From Fallopia convolvulus (Eukaryota; Streptophyta; Magnoliopsida; Caryophyllales; Polygonaceae), in NCBI GenBank assembly GCA_964016875.1, contig OZ024726.1, positions 50,456,825 to 50,520,824 on the forward strand: a stretch of 64,000 bases of DNA. The letters are read 5' to 3'. Positions 10,921-22,534 of the stretch are shown in pieces. The notes beneath the pieces are model-generated. The model had not been told where the DNA came from. It saw only the letters and a program-made list of their open reading frames with translations, and ran no database searches. The translations under genes and the position numbers were made by a program. Position 1 is the stretch's first letter. The number at the start of each line of letters is the position of its first letter.

Positions 10921-12948
10921 TCAGATAGACGAGTTGACGCCCCCTGAACCACCGGAGGTACTGAGACCTTGCATAGAATCGGGTTTGTCTCCGTGATCAT
11001 TGGAAATAACTCGACTCTCAGACGTTGAATTGTTCGTGGAGTGATGATCTTGAAAGGTCCCGGACGGTGGTGCGAAACCATCATACTTCGTGAGTCTCTC
11101 ACCATTCTGGTCGTCACAAATGGAAGGTTGTATTGCAGGCTCATTCTGGTTACTGACGGCGCTTGTTTCCTCAAACAAAGGATTATTTAAGAACTGGTGC
11201 TTTTCTTCTGCCAGACGCCTCACCGTTTCTCTGAGCTTCTTCTTCAAACTGGTTGACTGTTTTTGTGTCGGTTCAATATTCGGATTGGGCTGCTTTGAAA
11301 AATCAACTGGTGAAATCTTTTCTAGAATATTCTTTGAAGAGATAAAATCTTCGTCTAACGGTTGAGCATCAGAGATTGGGAAAGGTTGATATCTATTGAG
11401 GGCAGTTTTTTTATTCTTCAATATCTTTGAAGATTTACTTATCTTTTGCTTACTCATCACAACTGGATTTACTTCCTTATTAGCCCAAGGGATTATCTTA
11501 TCCATATTGGAGAGGGTCATAGAATTCTTCAAAGGGAATTGAAATTGCGGGGCCTGCGGGGGAACACTTGCCTTAGACTGATCTTGCGGGCCCTGTGGGG
11601 GTGTGCTTGCCTTAGGAGGAGAGGGTGGAATAATTTCCATAGCTGATGCAACATTAGCAGGCGTTGGCTTCTTTCCTAAATCTTTGGAAGTCAATGTCTT
11701 TTCCAGAACAATATCTTTGACTGCCTTTGAAATCTGTTCACACTTTTCTTCCTCAATTAATTCCAAAGCATCGAACGAATTTTTTGGTGTGAAAATCGGG
11801 TGTTGAGACTGTTGGGATTTTGAAATTCCTTTCTCCCGCCCTGATTGGCTAGTACTCACACCTGCTTTCCTATTATTGCTCATCCGAGGATTTTGTGAAT
11901 TTCCTTTTGCGTTGACCTTCCTTTTCTCAACGACCATCTAGGCTCCGTAGGACCCATTAGCTTCTCCGGGATTTCTCCGGTCACCGTTCTCCGATAGCGA
12001 TGTTTTTGGGACCTCTTGTGAATACTGATGACTAACTTCCCCTGTTACAGTAGGTGGGATTAATGCCGACGAAGATGATGCAGCCGATTGATTCACATTA
12101 GGAGTGGTGGCTTTTCGGAACGGGCAATGGTTTTTGACATGACCAAAGCGTCCGCAACTGAAACAGATTGTTGGTAGACCCTCATATTCAACTAGAAAAC
12201 GATCCCCATTAATAATGATTGCACCCTTCAGTGGCTTTTCAATTTCTAATTCCACACAAATACGTGCAAATCGGCCTCTATCCGTGTACAAAGTCTTCGG
12301 ATCCACTCTTATTGGGCGGCCAATTGACTCCCCAATCTTCAGAAGGATCTTCTCTTCATACAAAGTAACCGGCAAATCCGTTATTCTGATCCAAGTAGGG
12401 ACTGTTCTAATAGGTGCCGTTGTTCGGAAGTTAGGGGTCCAACTTCGAACGATCAAACACCTACCGAAAATGGTCCATGGACCTCCTGTAAGAGCAGAGA
12501 CGAAGTCTTCTTCCTTTCCAAATCGGATAAGGTAGCAACCATTGGAGAGGTCTAGAACTTGGAATCTGGTGTTTGTTCTCCAAAGTTCCCTGACCTTTTT
12601 CTCCATCAAGGGAAATGCAATTGGATGGCCGATCAGTTTAACCACTACTGACCATTTCCAAACCGATGCCAGGGCCTCCATAACATCATCCGCAATCGTG
12701 ACGGTTGGGTCGCCGTCTTGGCCATTCGGGTGGTAGATATGAACTTTGCCTTCCAGAAATTTGTCGTCGATAATGGTCTTCTGTTGGGACACGCCTCTTT
12801 CTACGACAACATCTTTCCAAGAATTCACTCGATTGGGAGGATCTCCTGGTTGTTTTTCTCTGGAATCAGCATTACTATCTTCCATGGTAACTTCGTTGAC
12901 ATTGTTCAGACGCGTCGGCGATGGAGCAGCTTCCATAGAGAGCGTCAT
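10921..12948 (-). pseudogene. LINE ORF1, gag-like nucleic-acid-binding protein, one nonsense codon
   Basis: ORF1 proteins of plant L1 elements coat the element RNA. A DUF4283 region is followed by a CCHC knuckle (CFSCGRFGHVKNHC). The frame is closed by a TAG at 11938-11940 and continues in the same frame from the next codon, an ATG at 11937, for another 338 residues rich in Ser, Lys, Pro and Gln. The TAG follows YGA where relatives typically have Trp (inference), so TGG-to-TAG is the likely change. The second half has no recognised domain. ORF2 starts 73 nt after the ORF1 stop. Confidence 0.85.
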
Positions 12949-13319
12949 AATCAGACCTTAGTTACATACATACGGCCTCCTATTCTCTGTGACTCTGTCC
13001 CTAATCAACATATTTTATGTATTATATAAAATAATATAATTAACACAACATAGTGTAATTGATTAGTTGGGTAAATATAAAGATAAAAATTATAAAAGTA
13101 GTAGATTTTAAAGAAGGAAGTGAAGATGTGGGTTGTGGCCTTGTGGGGATAAAGTGAAATGAGTTTTAAAATGAGATGAATGAGTGAGAAAATTAGTTTG
13201 AGGGGGTTAAAAACCCATTTTTGGACTTGGCATTGTGAATGGTCTTAAGCTCTTTACTTTGACTTTCACAACATACTTATGATAACGTTCTAAAACACTA
13301 ATAAATAATGCTAAAAAGT

Positions 13320-13525
13320 ACCAACAAGCATGGAGCGTAGTGGGAGGGGCTACGTTTCCCTTCGTTGAGGTCGAGTGTTCGCTTCTCAATAGAGGAGAAA
13401 TGAACTTGTTGGGAGAGCAGATCCCACCCAAAAATAAAGGGGCCCTCGCGAGACTCGAACTCCAGACATAGGCGTTTGATGGAGCCAAGCTCTCTGCTGA
13501 ACTGGGGTGGCAATGACCAAAAAAA
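13320..13525 (+). mobile_element. tRNA-derived SINE, copy 1
   Basis: About 206 bp ending in an A run, flanked by the 13-bp repeat AAT(G/A)CTAAAAAGT at 13307-13319 and 13526-13538 with one mismatch. It has a Pol III-like A-box region near GCGTAGTGGGAGGGG and a B-box region near GAGTGTTCGCTTCTC (the second copy has the canonical GTTCGATTC). A second copy lies on the minus strand near 50.12-50.33 kb. Confidence 0.7.
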
Positions 13526-13538
13526 AATACTAAAAAGT

Positions 13539-13978
13539 CTTAGTTACAGTATAGAAATTACAATGTATCAATCATAAAAGGTGGTTTTAGTTAAAAAATA
13601 TTATAAAAGATGATTTATTAAAAAAACATATGTTTTAAAATGTGGTTTGTGAAAAAATTCCCTAATAATATCAATAACAGTGTTGATAAGACCTATGGGG
13701 CACGAAGTGAACTTTTGATAAACCATAACTATATGGAGAAATACATTTTTTGGAACACAAAAAGAAAAAAGTCATAAATTCTGGGTACTAAAAGTAATTT
13801 CTCTAAACAAAAAGACAAAAACAAAAGTCGCCTCACCAAAAATCGTCCCGATTTCTGATTTCTCTCTCTAACCTCTCCAATCTCCATTCGCCGTCCATGG
13901 CTTCCCAAATCAATTGAAGATCCGTTCAAAACTGCAATTGAATCTCAATAACATCCCTTCCCCGCCATCGTATCATCC
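13539..13978. other. Upstream region and CT-rich leader of the RING gene
   Basis: An AT-rich stretch resembles the block near 4.2 kb (AAAAGGTGG and TTAAAAAATA). It is followed from about 13850 by a CT-rich segment (TTTCTCTCTCTAACCTCTCC) typical of plant 5' leaders, just before the start codon at 13979. No clear TATA box. Confidence 0.4.
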
Positions 13979-16466
13979 ATGTCCCATTCCCAATTATCCC
14001 CCACCACCTCCTCCCCCGCCGAACCCGTCGATCCGACTCCGCTTCTTGCTTCCTCCGGCTCCCCCAGCAGCCGGAGAGGGAGCCCTAATGGCGGCATCCT
14101 TCGCGTCCCCACCATCCGTACCGCCGCTCGAATTCTCCGACGTGTGGGGAGCCGGAGGGGGATGCGGGAGTCGTCGGTGAGGGTGCGGGAGGCGGCGGCA
14201 GCGCAAATCGAGGAGCGGCAGAGCGATTGGGCCTATTCTCGCCCGATTGTGATTCTCGACCTCGTGTGGAACACCTTGTTCGTGCTTGTGGCTCTCGTTG
14301 TATTGGTGCTCAGCAGGAACGAAACGACGTCGGTTCCTCTGAGGCTGTGGATAGTCGGGTACGGAATTCAGTGCGTTCTTCATATGTTATGTGTCTGTGT
14401 GGAATACAAGAGGAGGCGAGAGGTGCGGCTCGTCAACGGCTTTGGTACGAATTCAGGTTTGGATTCGAATTTGAACGGCTCGGCGGTTTCCAGGAGTACG
14501 AGTTCATCCTCTGGAAGCGAGGAGGCTAGGTTGGTGGAGTTCGTTGCTCCTGATCAAGGAGGAGATGAGGACAGTAATAGGTAATGTCAATCTTTCTCTT
14601 ATTCAGTTTATTCAGTTTATTTGATTAAGTGAAAACGGGAAATCGAAGGATTAAAGAATGGAAATTATTGAGTAGCTTATTGTAATTGAATTGTTCATGA
14701 TGAAATATTGGTGAAAAGAAATTTGATACAAGATGATGGCTGTGTTTGAAGAGAGTTTGGAATGTATTTGGGATTTCATTTTGCCGGGATACAATTTGGT
14801 GTGTAACTGAAGAATTGAGAGAAAAATAGTTACTTCACTGGTTGATTTTGGAGTGGCAGGATTGATTGGGAAATTAATTTGGGCTTAAGGAATTTCTGAT
14901 CATAATGAGCATCTGTGCTCACTTGGAGAATATGGTTGATTGGCTGCTTAATGTGTTCATAGTGAAAGAGATTAACATCGCAATTGGCTGACAAGTCGAA
15001 TGATGTATTCGTTGAGGATTAATATCACTAGTGATCTGCTCTTTTTTCTTTGTTAAACCCCAAGAACTTTTTTCTTTGTATGTGATTTTTGGCATAATGT
15101 ATCTTAAGTTAAGTTTCATTAGATGTCTTTACTGCCAAATTGCAGCATTGCTAAGCACTTGGAGTCTGCAAATACTATGTTCTCATTTATCTGGTGGATC
15201 ATTGGATTTTACTGGGTGTCCTCTGGTGGATCAACAATAGTGGTAGATGCTCCATACCTTTACTGGTAATAACCATTTCTCTCATTCCTACTAGTTATTA
15301 TGGCTTGAATATATATCCACTTACTGACACGTTATCTTCACAGGTTATGTATTTCATTTTTGGCTTTCGATGTTTTCTTTGTTGTCATCTGTGTTGTTGT
15401 TGCATGCCTGATCGGCATAGCTGTCTGTTGCTGCCTTCCATGCATCATTGCACTGTTATATGCTGTGGCTGATCAGGTAACTCAGAAAGATGGTTTTCTT
15501 TTTCATTTTTTTCCTCACTGCTCAAACTTGAACATGTTCTTGCCATGTATGTAATTATATATGATTATGTGCGCTCTCGTCTCTCAGGAAGGAGCAAGTA
15601 AAGAAGATATTGAGCAGCTACCAAGGTTTATATTCAGGACAATTGGTGGGGTTGAGAAAGTAAATGGTGAGATTCAGGAATCTTCGTTTGGGGGAATAAT
15701 GACCGAGTGCGACACTGATACGCCAGTAGAGCATGTTCTTTCCCCAGAGGATGCTGTAAGTACTCTGTCTGTTTCTATTACATGGAGTTATCAGAACGTA
15801 TGTTTTTTTTCCACCTCTTGCATCAACTGCATTGAAGAAACATTGTCACTACATAGTTAAAGTAGGCTTGGGGCGCATCCTCATGCTCATTGGCTTTTAT
15901 ACACTGCCTTTGAGATGGATTTAGTCCCTATATCAATTTTGGTGCATTCTAACTAAATTCAGTTATTATTGTCACATAGCTGAATTTCAGTTTTTCTTGG
16001 GTCTATCGGGCGTACCCCCATCCCTTGGGCAAGGGTATCCCCATCTTGACCCCCCAGATTCCGCTGTAGCGGAGCTTCACTGGGTCAATGATGATGATGA
16101 CAAGTTAAAGTAGGCGTACTTTATCAGTGAACTCTTCTTTCTTCCCCACAAATTCCCACAATTTTATCCGAAGAGCTCACCATTTTAGCTTAAGAATTCG
16201 CCATTTTAGTACTTTCAGTCAGCTCCACACATCTTTATGTCTGCCCTCAGCTACTTATCATTTCTCTATGTTGTGAATCATGTATGTAGGAATGTGCAAT
16301 ATGTCTTTGTAGCTATGAAGACGGATCTGAACTACGTGAACTTCCATGCCATCACCATTTCCATAGCCCGTGCATAGATAAATGGTTGCACATCAATGCT
16401 ACGTGTCCTCTGTGCAAACGCTGTATGCTAAAGAACAGTGAACAGAATGGATGCGAAGAGGTATAG
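13979..16466 (+). CDS. Membrane RING-H2 E3 ubiquitin ligase (At1g12760/At4g11680-like)
   Basis: Five exons: 13979-14580, 15146-15265, 15344-15476, 15588-15755 and 16290-16466. All introns are GT-AG and the joined frame is exactly 400 codons (399 residues plus TAG). Residues 1-80 are Ser/Pro/Arg-rich. Four hydrophobic segments follow (around VLVALVVLVLS, LWIVGYGIQCVLHMLCVCV, FIWWIIGFYW, and a long one in exon 3). Near the C-terminus is a complete RING-H2: C343, C346, C361, H363, H366, C369, C380, C383, spacing C-x2-C-x14-C-x-H-x2-H-x2-C-x10-C-x2-C. This matches the plant family with an N-terminal membrane region and C-terminal RING, which transfers ubiquitin from an E2 to membrane or secretory-pathway substrates. 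Substrates cannot be inferred. Intron 4 holds a SINE-like insertion. Confidence 0.93.
15868..16102 (+). mobile_element. Short non-LTR insertion with RTE-type tail (copy 1)
   Basis: About 235 bp in intron 4 of the RING gene, flanked by a perfect 13-bp direct repeat AGTTAAAGTAGGC (15855-15867 and 16103-16115). It ends in a short GAT repeat. Its second half (TCTTGACCCCCCAGATTCCG, then a small stem around CTGTAGCGGAG) recurs at about 21.2 kb and 26.0 kb. That half resembles the tail of the RTE LINE ending at 22081, so it is probably a SINE or truncated partner of RTE. Confidence 0.75.
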
Positions 16467-16954
16467 CGTGCTTGTTTGTTTGATATCACATACAGAAGAA
16501 GCTCTTGTTACTGCTTGTGTAGAGCTGCAGAGGCAAATCATTTGGATTTTGTGATTCCCCACCTGTTTGCTGTAAATGATAAGATAATTTCTCATGTTGT
16601 GTGTAAAAGAATTGGAAACGGTCGGAAATCTTTTGTTTCGTGTACGTGAAGCTGTACACTGCGTTGCAGAAATGTTATGCTAGAGGGTTGTTCTGCAAGC
16701 CAATGCCCAGCTCTGTCATAGGCTCATAGCACTCATAGATTGACTGACACAAAAACTACACTATTGGCTATTAATTATAGTCACGTACTCACGTACAAGA
16801 CTAGAATATTACGCCAGGTAAAATCATGTTAAATATCTTCTTTGGGACATGAATCTTGAATTAGACCCTATTGGCTAATGGCTACTATACTTGAAGAAGA
16901 ATCGGAACGAAGAATAGTAGCCATTAGAGGTGGGGAATCACAAAATCCAAATGA
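16467..16954. other. 3' flank of the RING gene, with inverted repeats at the copia junction
   Basis: Presumed 3' UTR followed by the edge of the copia relic. Positions 16538-16564 and 16928-16954 are a perfect 27-bp inverted repeat. A 12-bp inverted repeat, AATGGCTACTAT / ATAGTAGCCATT, lies at 16877-16888 and 16914-16925. Confidence 0.7.
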
Positions 16955-18400
16955 AAGAGCTTTAGTGCAAGTACCTTTGAGATAAGCCAAAACATGTAAT
17001 GTTGCATCACAATGTGGTTGTCTAGGTGCACTGTTGAATTGATATAGAAATTGGACAAGATAAGCCAATTCAGGCCTATTGTGCACTAGAAAATTTAGCT
17101 TCCCAATTAATTTTCTGTACAACATATTGAACATAGGGTCTGGCAACAAATCTACATCAGAAGACAACAATTTCAATTTTGGATCAAGTGGACTGGCTCG
17201 TGGAATAAGATTTGGACCAAATTCTTATAACAATTCTAAAATAAGTTTTCTTTGACTTAGCAACGGCCCCTCTGAGACAGAAATAAACTCAATCCCTAAG
17301 AAGTAATGTAATGAACCTAAATCATTGATTCTGAAAGTAGAATTCAGAAATTCCTTAAGAGCATAAATTTCTTGATAATCATCATCAATGACCAAAATGT
17401 CATCAACATATACAACTATGTAGACAACCAATCTTGAAGAAGATTTCTTAGAAAATAAGGAGTAGTCATTCAAAGATTGAATTTAACCTATTGATGTTAA
17501 GGCACTTGACAACTTGACATTCCATTGGTGTGAGGCTTGTTTTAAACCATACAAGGACTTCCTCAATTTGCACAACAAGAAAGGAGACTCAACATTCAAA
17601 CCAGAAGGCACCTTCATGTATACCTCCTCATCAAGATCCCCATGTAAAAACGCAATATTCACATCTAAGTGTGAAATATGCCAAGATTTCTTGAGTGTAA
17701 CTGAAACAAGAGCTCTCACTTTTGCCATCTTTATAACTGGTGAATAAGTCTCTGTATAATCTACTCCTTTCTTTTGAATGAAGCCCCTCACTACCAAACT
17801 TGCCTTGTATCTATCTATTGTGCCATCAGCCTTTCTCTTCACTTTATAAACCCACTCTTGTTTCTCTTGAACGTGCATAGACATCACAAGGTGAATGAAT
17901 TTTATATGAAGTTAAACGCTTAATGAAAGGTAAAGTTTGTAATTTGTAATAAGGTAGGTGACCAAGCCTAACATGCCAAGTGTTACAATCAACATGAGTT
18001 GAGAACAGACCACTCACCACTTTATTTGCCTCAGCTTGGTTTAGTTCTCGCTGAGTCTTAGGAACTAGAAAATGTCCTTTTTTATTTACCAACTTCCACA
18101 GGAATCCTCATGGAAGGAGCCTGCAATAAGCACTAGTGAGGTGTGAAAACCATGTTGCAATTAAGGTCTTTAACAAGCTTTCAAACTGATATCAAGTTGC
18201 ATTTGAAAGTTGGAACATATAAGACATTTTTCAACAATAGATCATGCAACACTTTCACAGTTCCAACAACTTTAACAATTGATATAGCTTCATTTGGAAG
18301 AGAGATAACAAATGGCTTGGATAGTTGTTGATGATCTTCAAACAGAGAATCATCACAACACATGACAACTTAGCTCCAATGTCAATTATTCATGTCGAAT
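16955..18400 (-). pseudogene. Ty1/copia polyprotein relic with integrase deleted
   Basis: Reading the minus strand from high to low coordinates there is a protease/pre-integrase junction (LLLKNVLYVPTFKCNLISV) and then a GAG_pre-integrase zinc-finger region (WHVRLGHLPYYKL). The copia reverse transcriptase follows directly (RLVVRGF-like start, SHLDVNIAFLHGDLDEEVYM, YGLKQA, and the catalytic YVDD), ending in the RT C-terminal part (LAYLKGT). The integrase catalytic core is missing between the pre-integrase and RT parts, and RNase H is absent. Several stops and frame changes break it. No LTRs were found. Confidence 0.85.
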
Positions 18401-18812
18401 TATGAAACAATTTTGATGTGAAAGTAGTACATGTAAAGTTGGCAAATTGATAAAATAAAAGTATTTTAGAAAAAATTGAGAAATAAAAATTTTAGTTTTT
18501 TTTAAAATTTGTCACATAGCTTACATTTTTAAAAGACTTAGTACTTGGTAGATGAGTCAATATTTTATTTTATTTTTTTTAGGGAAAGTCAATGTTTTAG
18601 TTTAGCAACCCCCATCATCCACGTTCGTTTGGATCTCTTCTGGCAGTGATGAGTTGGATTCCCATGGTCTTCTGACCGGCAAATCCTCTCCAATTAATCA
18701 ACCACCAATTATAGACTTTACAATAAAGGAAGAAAAAAGGTAGGAGACTACAGAAGATCCATTGAATCCAAAGTTTTGATCGTCGGATCTTTCTCTCTCT
18801 TCTTCTTCAACG
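18401..18812. other. Upstream region and leader of the C2 gene
   Basis: AT-rich DNA to about 18600, then a mixed-composition stretch ending in a CT-rich leader (TCTTTCTCTCTCTTCTTCTT) immediately before the ATG at 18813. No clear TATA box identified. Confidence 0.35.
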
Positions 18813-20590
18813 ATGCCTCAGGGAAAGCTCGAAGTTCTTCTCGTCAGCGCCAAGGGCCTCGACGGCGCCGATTTCCTGTGTAATTTCTCCTGCTCTCTCC
18901 GCAATTGGATGATTTTCAGTTTGTACCTTTTCAATTATCAATGATTTTGAAGGTTTTGCATCTGAACCTGAGATCGGTATTGTTGGATATGGCTTTTTTG
19001 TACCGATCTCGTTCATCTTTATACAGCAGAATCCAATATACAGTTTCTGCAATGTTTCTGTCTAGATTCTGAATTGGATACCACATCTGTTTAGGCAGTT
19101 AGTGAGTAATCGCAAGTATGGATCGTAGTCGCCTTTAAGAATTGATGGCTATGGACAATTCCAGGTTTTGATCGAGTAGTGTAAAAGCGATCCTTGATTT
19201 GGAATTGTCAGTTGCTATAATCTGGAAGTTTCTTTTCCAAAATATTCACTGTGAGAGAATTTTGATGTGTAATCCTAATTCCTACCCCTTAATTGTTTAT
19301 GCATTAGAAAGCAGCAAGATCAACAAAATAATGAGTTGAGTAGAAGGGGGGTACATACTCATGGTGGAAAGTAGAATCTTCAATTAAGTTAGTTGCAGTG
19401 GAACTACTTTTTGCAGTTTTGCAACGAGCATTAATCATCGATTGTGTTAGGAAAATGGCATGAAAACCTGGAAGACTAAACAATACTATTGCAGCCCTTT
19501 TGTTTATTGCAATATGCTCAGTATCTTTCTTCCATATTCCAATGAGAAAATTCTTAGTTATTGGATGTACTTTTGGTATGTGAAATTACCTGCTATGTAC
19601 TGGCTTCATTGACAAGTATACTTGTGGCAGCAAATGTGGATCCATATGCTGTTCTTACTTGCCGCACTCAAGAGCATAAGAGCAGCGTCGCATCAGGTTC
19701 ATTCTGGAACCCATACATTTCCATACATACCTATTACTTACAAGTCAAAAGCAAGAACGAAAGTTAGTTCTGCATATTGGTGCAGGAAATGGATCAAGCC
19801 CGGAATGGAACGAGAATTTCATTTTCACAATCTCAGGCTCTACTTCTCAGCTCAATATCAAATTATTCGACAATGACACATTCAGTGCAGATGATTTCCT
19901 TGGAGAAGCTGAGTGAGTATCCTAAGCTTCTGCATTATCAACATAGTATACAGCATATTGCCTCTCATTATTCTTCTCTCATGTTAAGCTTTTCTGAAGT
20001 AAGAGGTCATGATGACTGCCAGTCTATGGAAAAGCAGCAAATTGGGGGAATATGACAGTATGAATTGAGGCTATAAAACGACTCACTTGAAACTTTTGTT
20101 TAATGTTTCATGCAGAATTCCTCTAGAGCCAGCGTTTTCTGAAGGCAGCCTCCCTGTAACTGCCTATAACATTGTGAAGGACGGGGAGTACTGTGGGGAG
20201 GTCAAAGTTAGTCTCACTTTCAGATCCGAGGTATGTCTTTTTATTCCCATGTGTTCTCCTAAATTCATTTTCTTATAAAAGAGCATGAAAGGATAACAAG
20301 GTTGGTATCATATTACAAGCTAGAAAAAAAATGTAGCGAGCCTCCACGTAGATCTTGGGACATGCAAATGAATAAACAACAAAACTTGTTTGCATGATCC
20401 TTCTACAAAACTTATAGGATATAACTTTTCCATGAAAAGTGATTAACATTTGTCCTCTCTCCTTATTTCTCATGCATTGTATTATTCATCTAATCATCTT
20501 AATATGATGTTTCATGATCTACAGGAACGCTATGATCGTGATCTTCCAGAGGAGACATTCGGAGGATGGAAAGACTCGAGTTATGCTTAA
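18813..20590 (+). CDS. Small C2-domain protein (elicitor-responsive protein 3-like)
   Basis: Five exons: 18813-18879, 19631-19696, 19786-19912, 20116-20230 and 20525-20590. All are GT-AG and the frame totals 147 codons (146 residues). Nearly the whole protein is one C2 domain (MPQGKLEVLLVSAKGL start), a calcium-dependent phospholipid-binding fold. All five expected calcium-binding acids are present: D20, D26, D73, D75 and D81. The length and the short C-terminal extension (ERYDRDLPEETFGGW) fit the single-C2 ERG1/ERG3 group, soluble proteins that move to membranes on calcium or elicitor signals. The phase of intron 1 was chosen because only the donor after 18879 keeps the conserved NVDPY in frame. 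It converges with the FolD gene downstream, and its last exon has decayed duplicates at 21.3-21.5 kb. Confidence 0.92.
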
Positions 20591-20984
20591 ATTGATTTGA
20601 TTTTCTTACGCTCCTACAATCATAACCATCATTGACTTTGAGGATTTGTGAACTAGGCTTCAACTGCAGGACTCAATGTTTTATTTGGCTTTTGTGTGTC
20701 TTGCTTCTGTTTCAGTCACGAGGATGCACTCGCAAATCTTTTAGTGATCCTCGGTTGTATTTGATATTTTTAAAAGCAGAATTACTTAGACAACGCTTGC
20801 ATTTGAAGTTCATACAATCAACTTCATACAGTTTCAAAATTTATCATCACATTTCATTTATAACACTGTAATCTCCGTTACAAAGAGCAATCAATAGCTT
20901 GGACGATGGATTTCAAAATCACTTAACACTTCAACAGGAGTACGCCAATTCTGCTACGGATTTCATCATTCTAAACGATGATAA

Positions 20985-21099
20985 TAAGCAATACTTGTGC
21001 AAAATCATGGGCCCCCTTTGCTGAAGTATTTGAGTGAAGGATTGCAATGGTCGTAGGACTGATGCCTCCCGGAAACCAGGGTCAAAGCTGAAATAATCT
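20985..21099 (-). pseudogene. Decayed duplicate of the FolD last exon
   Basis: The minus strand matches the end of the functional FolD exon 5 at 22535-22650 (for example ACCATTGCAAT and CTCAGCAAAG-like segments). Substitutions and small indels have destroyed the frame. It is part of the tandem duplication of the C2/FolD 3' ends. Confidence 0.75.
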
Positions 21100-21105
21100 A
21101 TTGCC

Positions 21106-21284
21106 ATGGATTTAGTCCCTATATCAATTTTGATGCATTCTAACTAAATTAAGTTATTATTATCACATAGCTGAATTTTAGTTTTTCTTGGGTCTATTGA
21201 GCATAGGGTTCCCTTGGGCAGGGGTACCCCATCTTGACCCCCCAGATTCCGTTGTAACAGAGCCTCACTGAGTCAATGATGATG
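21106..21284 (+). mobile_element. Short RTE-tailed repeat (copy 2)
   Basis: Closely similar to copy 1 from ATGGATTTAGTCCCTATATC through TTTTTCTTGGGTCTAT and TCTTGACCCCCCAGATTCCG to a GATGATG end. It lacks the first 45 or so bases of copy 1. No clear TSD. Confidence 0.65.
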
Positions 21285-21340
21285 TATAAATCGTACAACG
21301 TATTCATCTAATCATCTTACTATATGCTTGAATTGATTTA

Positions 21341-21520
21341 CAAGAATGTTGTGATCGCGATCTTCCAGAAGAGACATTCAGAAGATGGAAGGACTCAACT
21401 TATGCTTGAATTGATTTGATCATTCAGAGGATGGAAGGACTCAACTTATGCTTGAATTGATTTGAATTGATTTACAAGAATGTTGTGATCGCGATCTTCC
21501 AGAAGAGACATTCAGAGGAT
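21341..21520 (+). pseudogene. Decayed, internally repeated duplicates of the C2 last exon
   Basis: Positions 21341-21420 match the acceptor and exon 5 of the C2 gene (GATCTTCCAGAAGAGACATT). Positions 21421-21471 repeat its second half and 21472-21520 its first half again. The last repeat is cut by the RTE insertion, and sequence matching the C2 3' flank resumes at 22081. Confidence 0.75.
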
Positions 21521-22081
21521 TAGGAGCAAGGTGGGAGTGGTCAGTTTGGGTGAAAAGCTCAGAGAGTCGAGGCTGAGATGGTTCGGGCACATACAAAGGA
21601 GACCCCCAGATGCCCCAGTTCGGAGAATTGAGAGGTTGATCGGTAGCGACTTTCGCAGGGATAGAGGCAGACCGTAGAAGAGTTGGAAGGAAGTCATAAA
21701 ACAAGACTTTACCGTGATGGCGGTCTCAGCGGATTTGGCTTTATGTAGGGACCAATGGCGTCAGAAGATTACAGTGACAGAGCGGTAGCAAGGAGGACCT
21801 GGAGGGAGTGCCCTGCTCTTTTCCTTATCTTTGTTTCTTAGTTTTGCTGTTTTCCTTTTCTGCGTGCTCTAGAGTACTTTTCGCTCTCGCTTCCTACTCC
21901 CCCGCTGGCTTTCTATCTTTTGTTTTGCTCGTCCTTTGTCCCTTTTTACTCTGGGCCCTCCTTAGATACCCTCCTGACGTCGAGTCGGGGTAAGGGTGCG
22001 TACATCTCGACCCCCCAGATCCCGTTCATACCGGGTTCCACCTGGGTAGATGTTGTTGTTGTTGTTGTTGTTGTTGTTGTG
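21521..22081 (+). mobile_element. 5'-truncated RTE-clade LINE with (TTG)n tail
   Basis: The plus-strand translation from about 21530 gives the RTE ORF C-terminus (EKLREGRLRWFGHIQRRP-like block, then a RGRP / SWKEVIKQD block) with one internal stop. It is followed by a 3' UTR ending in a (TTG)n microsatellite at about 22052-22081, which is the RTE-type tail in plants. The upstream reverse transcriptase is missing, as in most RTE copies. Confidence 0.8.
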
Positions 22082-22534
22082 TTTCTTACGCTCCCATAAT
22101 CATAACCATCATTGAGGATTTGTGAACCATGCTTCAACCATAAGACTCGGATGTTTTACTTGGCTTTTTCTATGCCTCTTGCTTCTGTTTAAATCATGAG
22201 GATGCACTTGTAATTCTTTTTTAGTGTTCAATTGGTGCGATCCTCGATTGTCACAGTTACATAGACAAGGGCTTGCATTTGAAGTTCATACTTCATACAG
22301 TTCGGTTGCTCAACAATATCAAGTTTATTCGGCTTCTAAGAAATTGACGACTGAGAGATTAGCCACAAACAAAATTTACCATCACATTCCATTTATAACA
22401 CACTTGTAATCTCCGTTACAACGAGCAGTCAATAGGTTGGGCGATGGGATTTTAGGATAACTTAACACTTCAACAGGAGTACACCAATACTGCTACTTAT
22501 TTCATCAGTCTAAACAATGATAATAAAGCAATGC
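22082..22534. repeat. Duplicated intergenic segment (second copy)
   Basis: Matches 20600-20980 downstream of the C2 gene (for example CATAACCATCATTGA, GCTTGCATTTGAAGTTCATAC, CACTTCAACAGGAGTAC). An extra block of about 80 bp sits near 22310-22375. This is the second copy of the duplicated C2/FolD 3' region. Confidence 0.75.

Larger units (their letters stand above)
6692..13011 (-). mobile_element. Full-length L1-type LINE retrotransposon
   Basis: A 16-bp direct repeat, ATTTTATGTATTATAT, lies at 6676-6691 and 13012-13027 and flanks the element exactly. The 3' end (low coordinates) carries a poly-A tract, seen as a T run at 6691-6700 on the plus strand. Between lie a 63-nt leader, ORF1 (DUF4283 plus zinc knuckle) and ORF2 (endonuclease, reverse transcriptase, zf-RVT, RNase H). 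The perfect TSD says the insertion is complete and not ancient. Both ORFs are nevertheless broken, so it cannot move on its own. Confidence 0.95.

Noticed and set aside
13994..14383. Minus-strand open frame opposite RING exon 1
   Set aside because: Gly-rich shadow of the GC-rich first exon; no domain.
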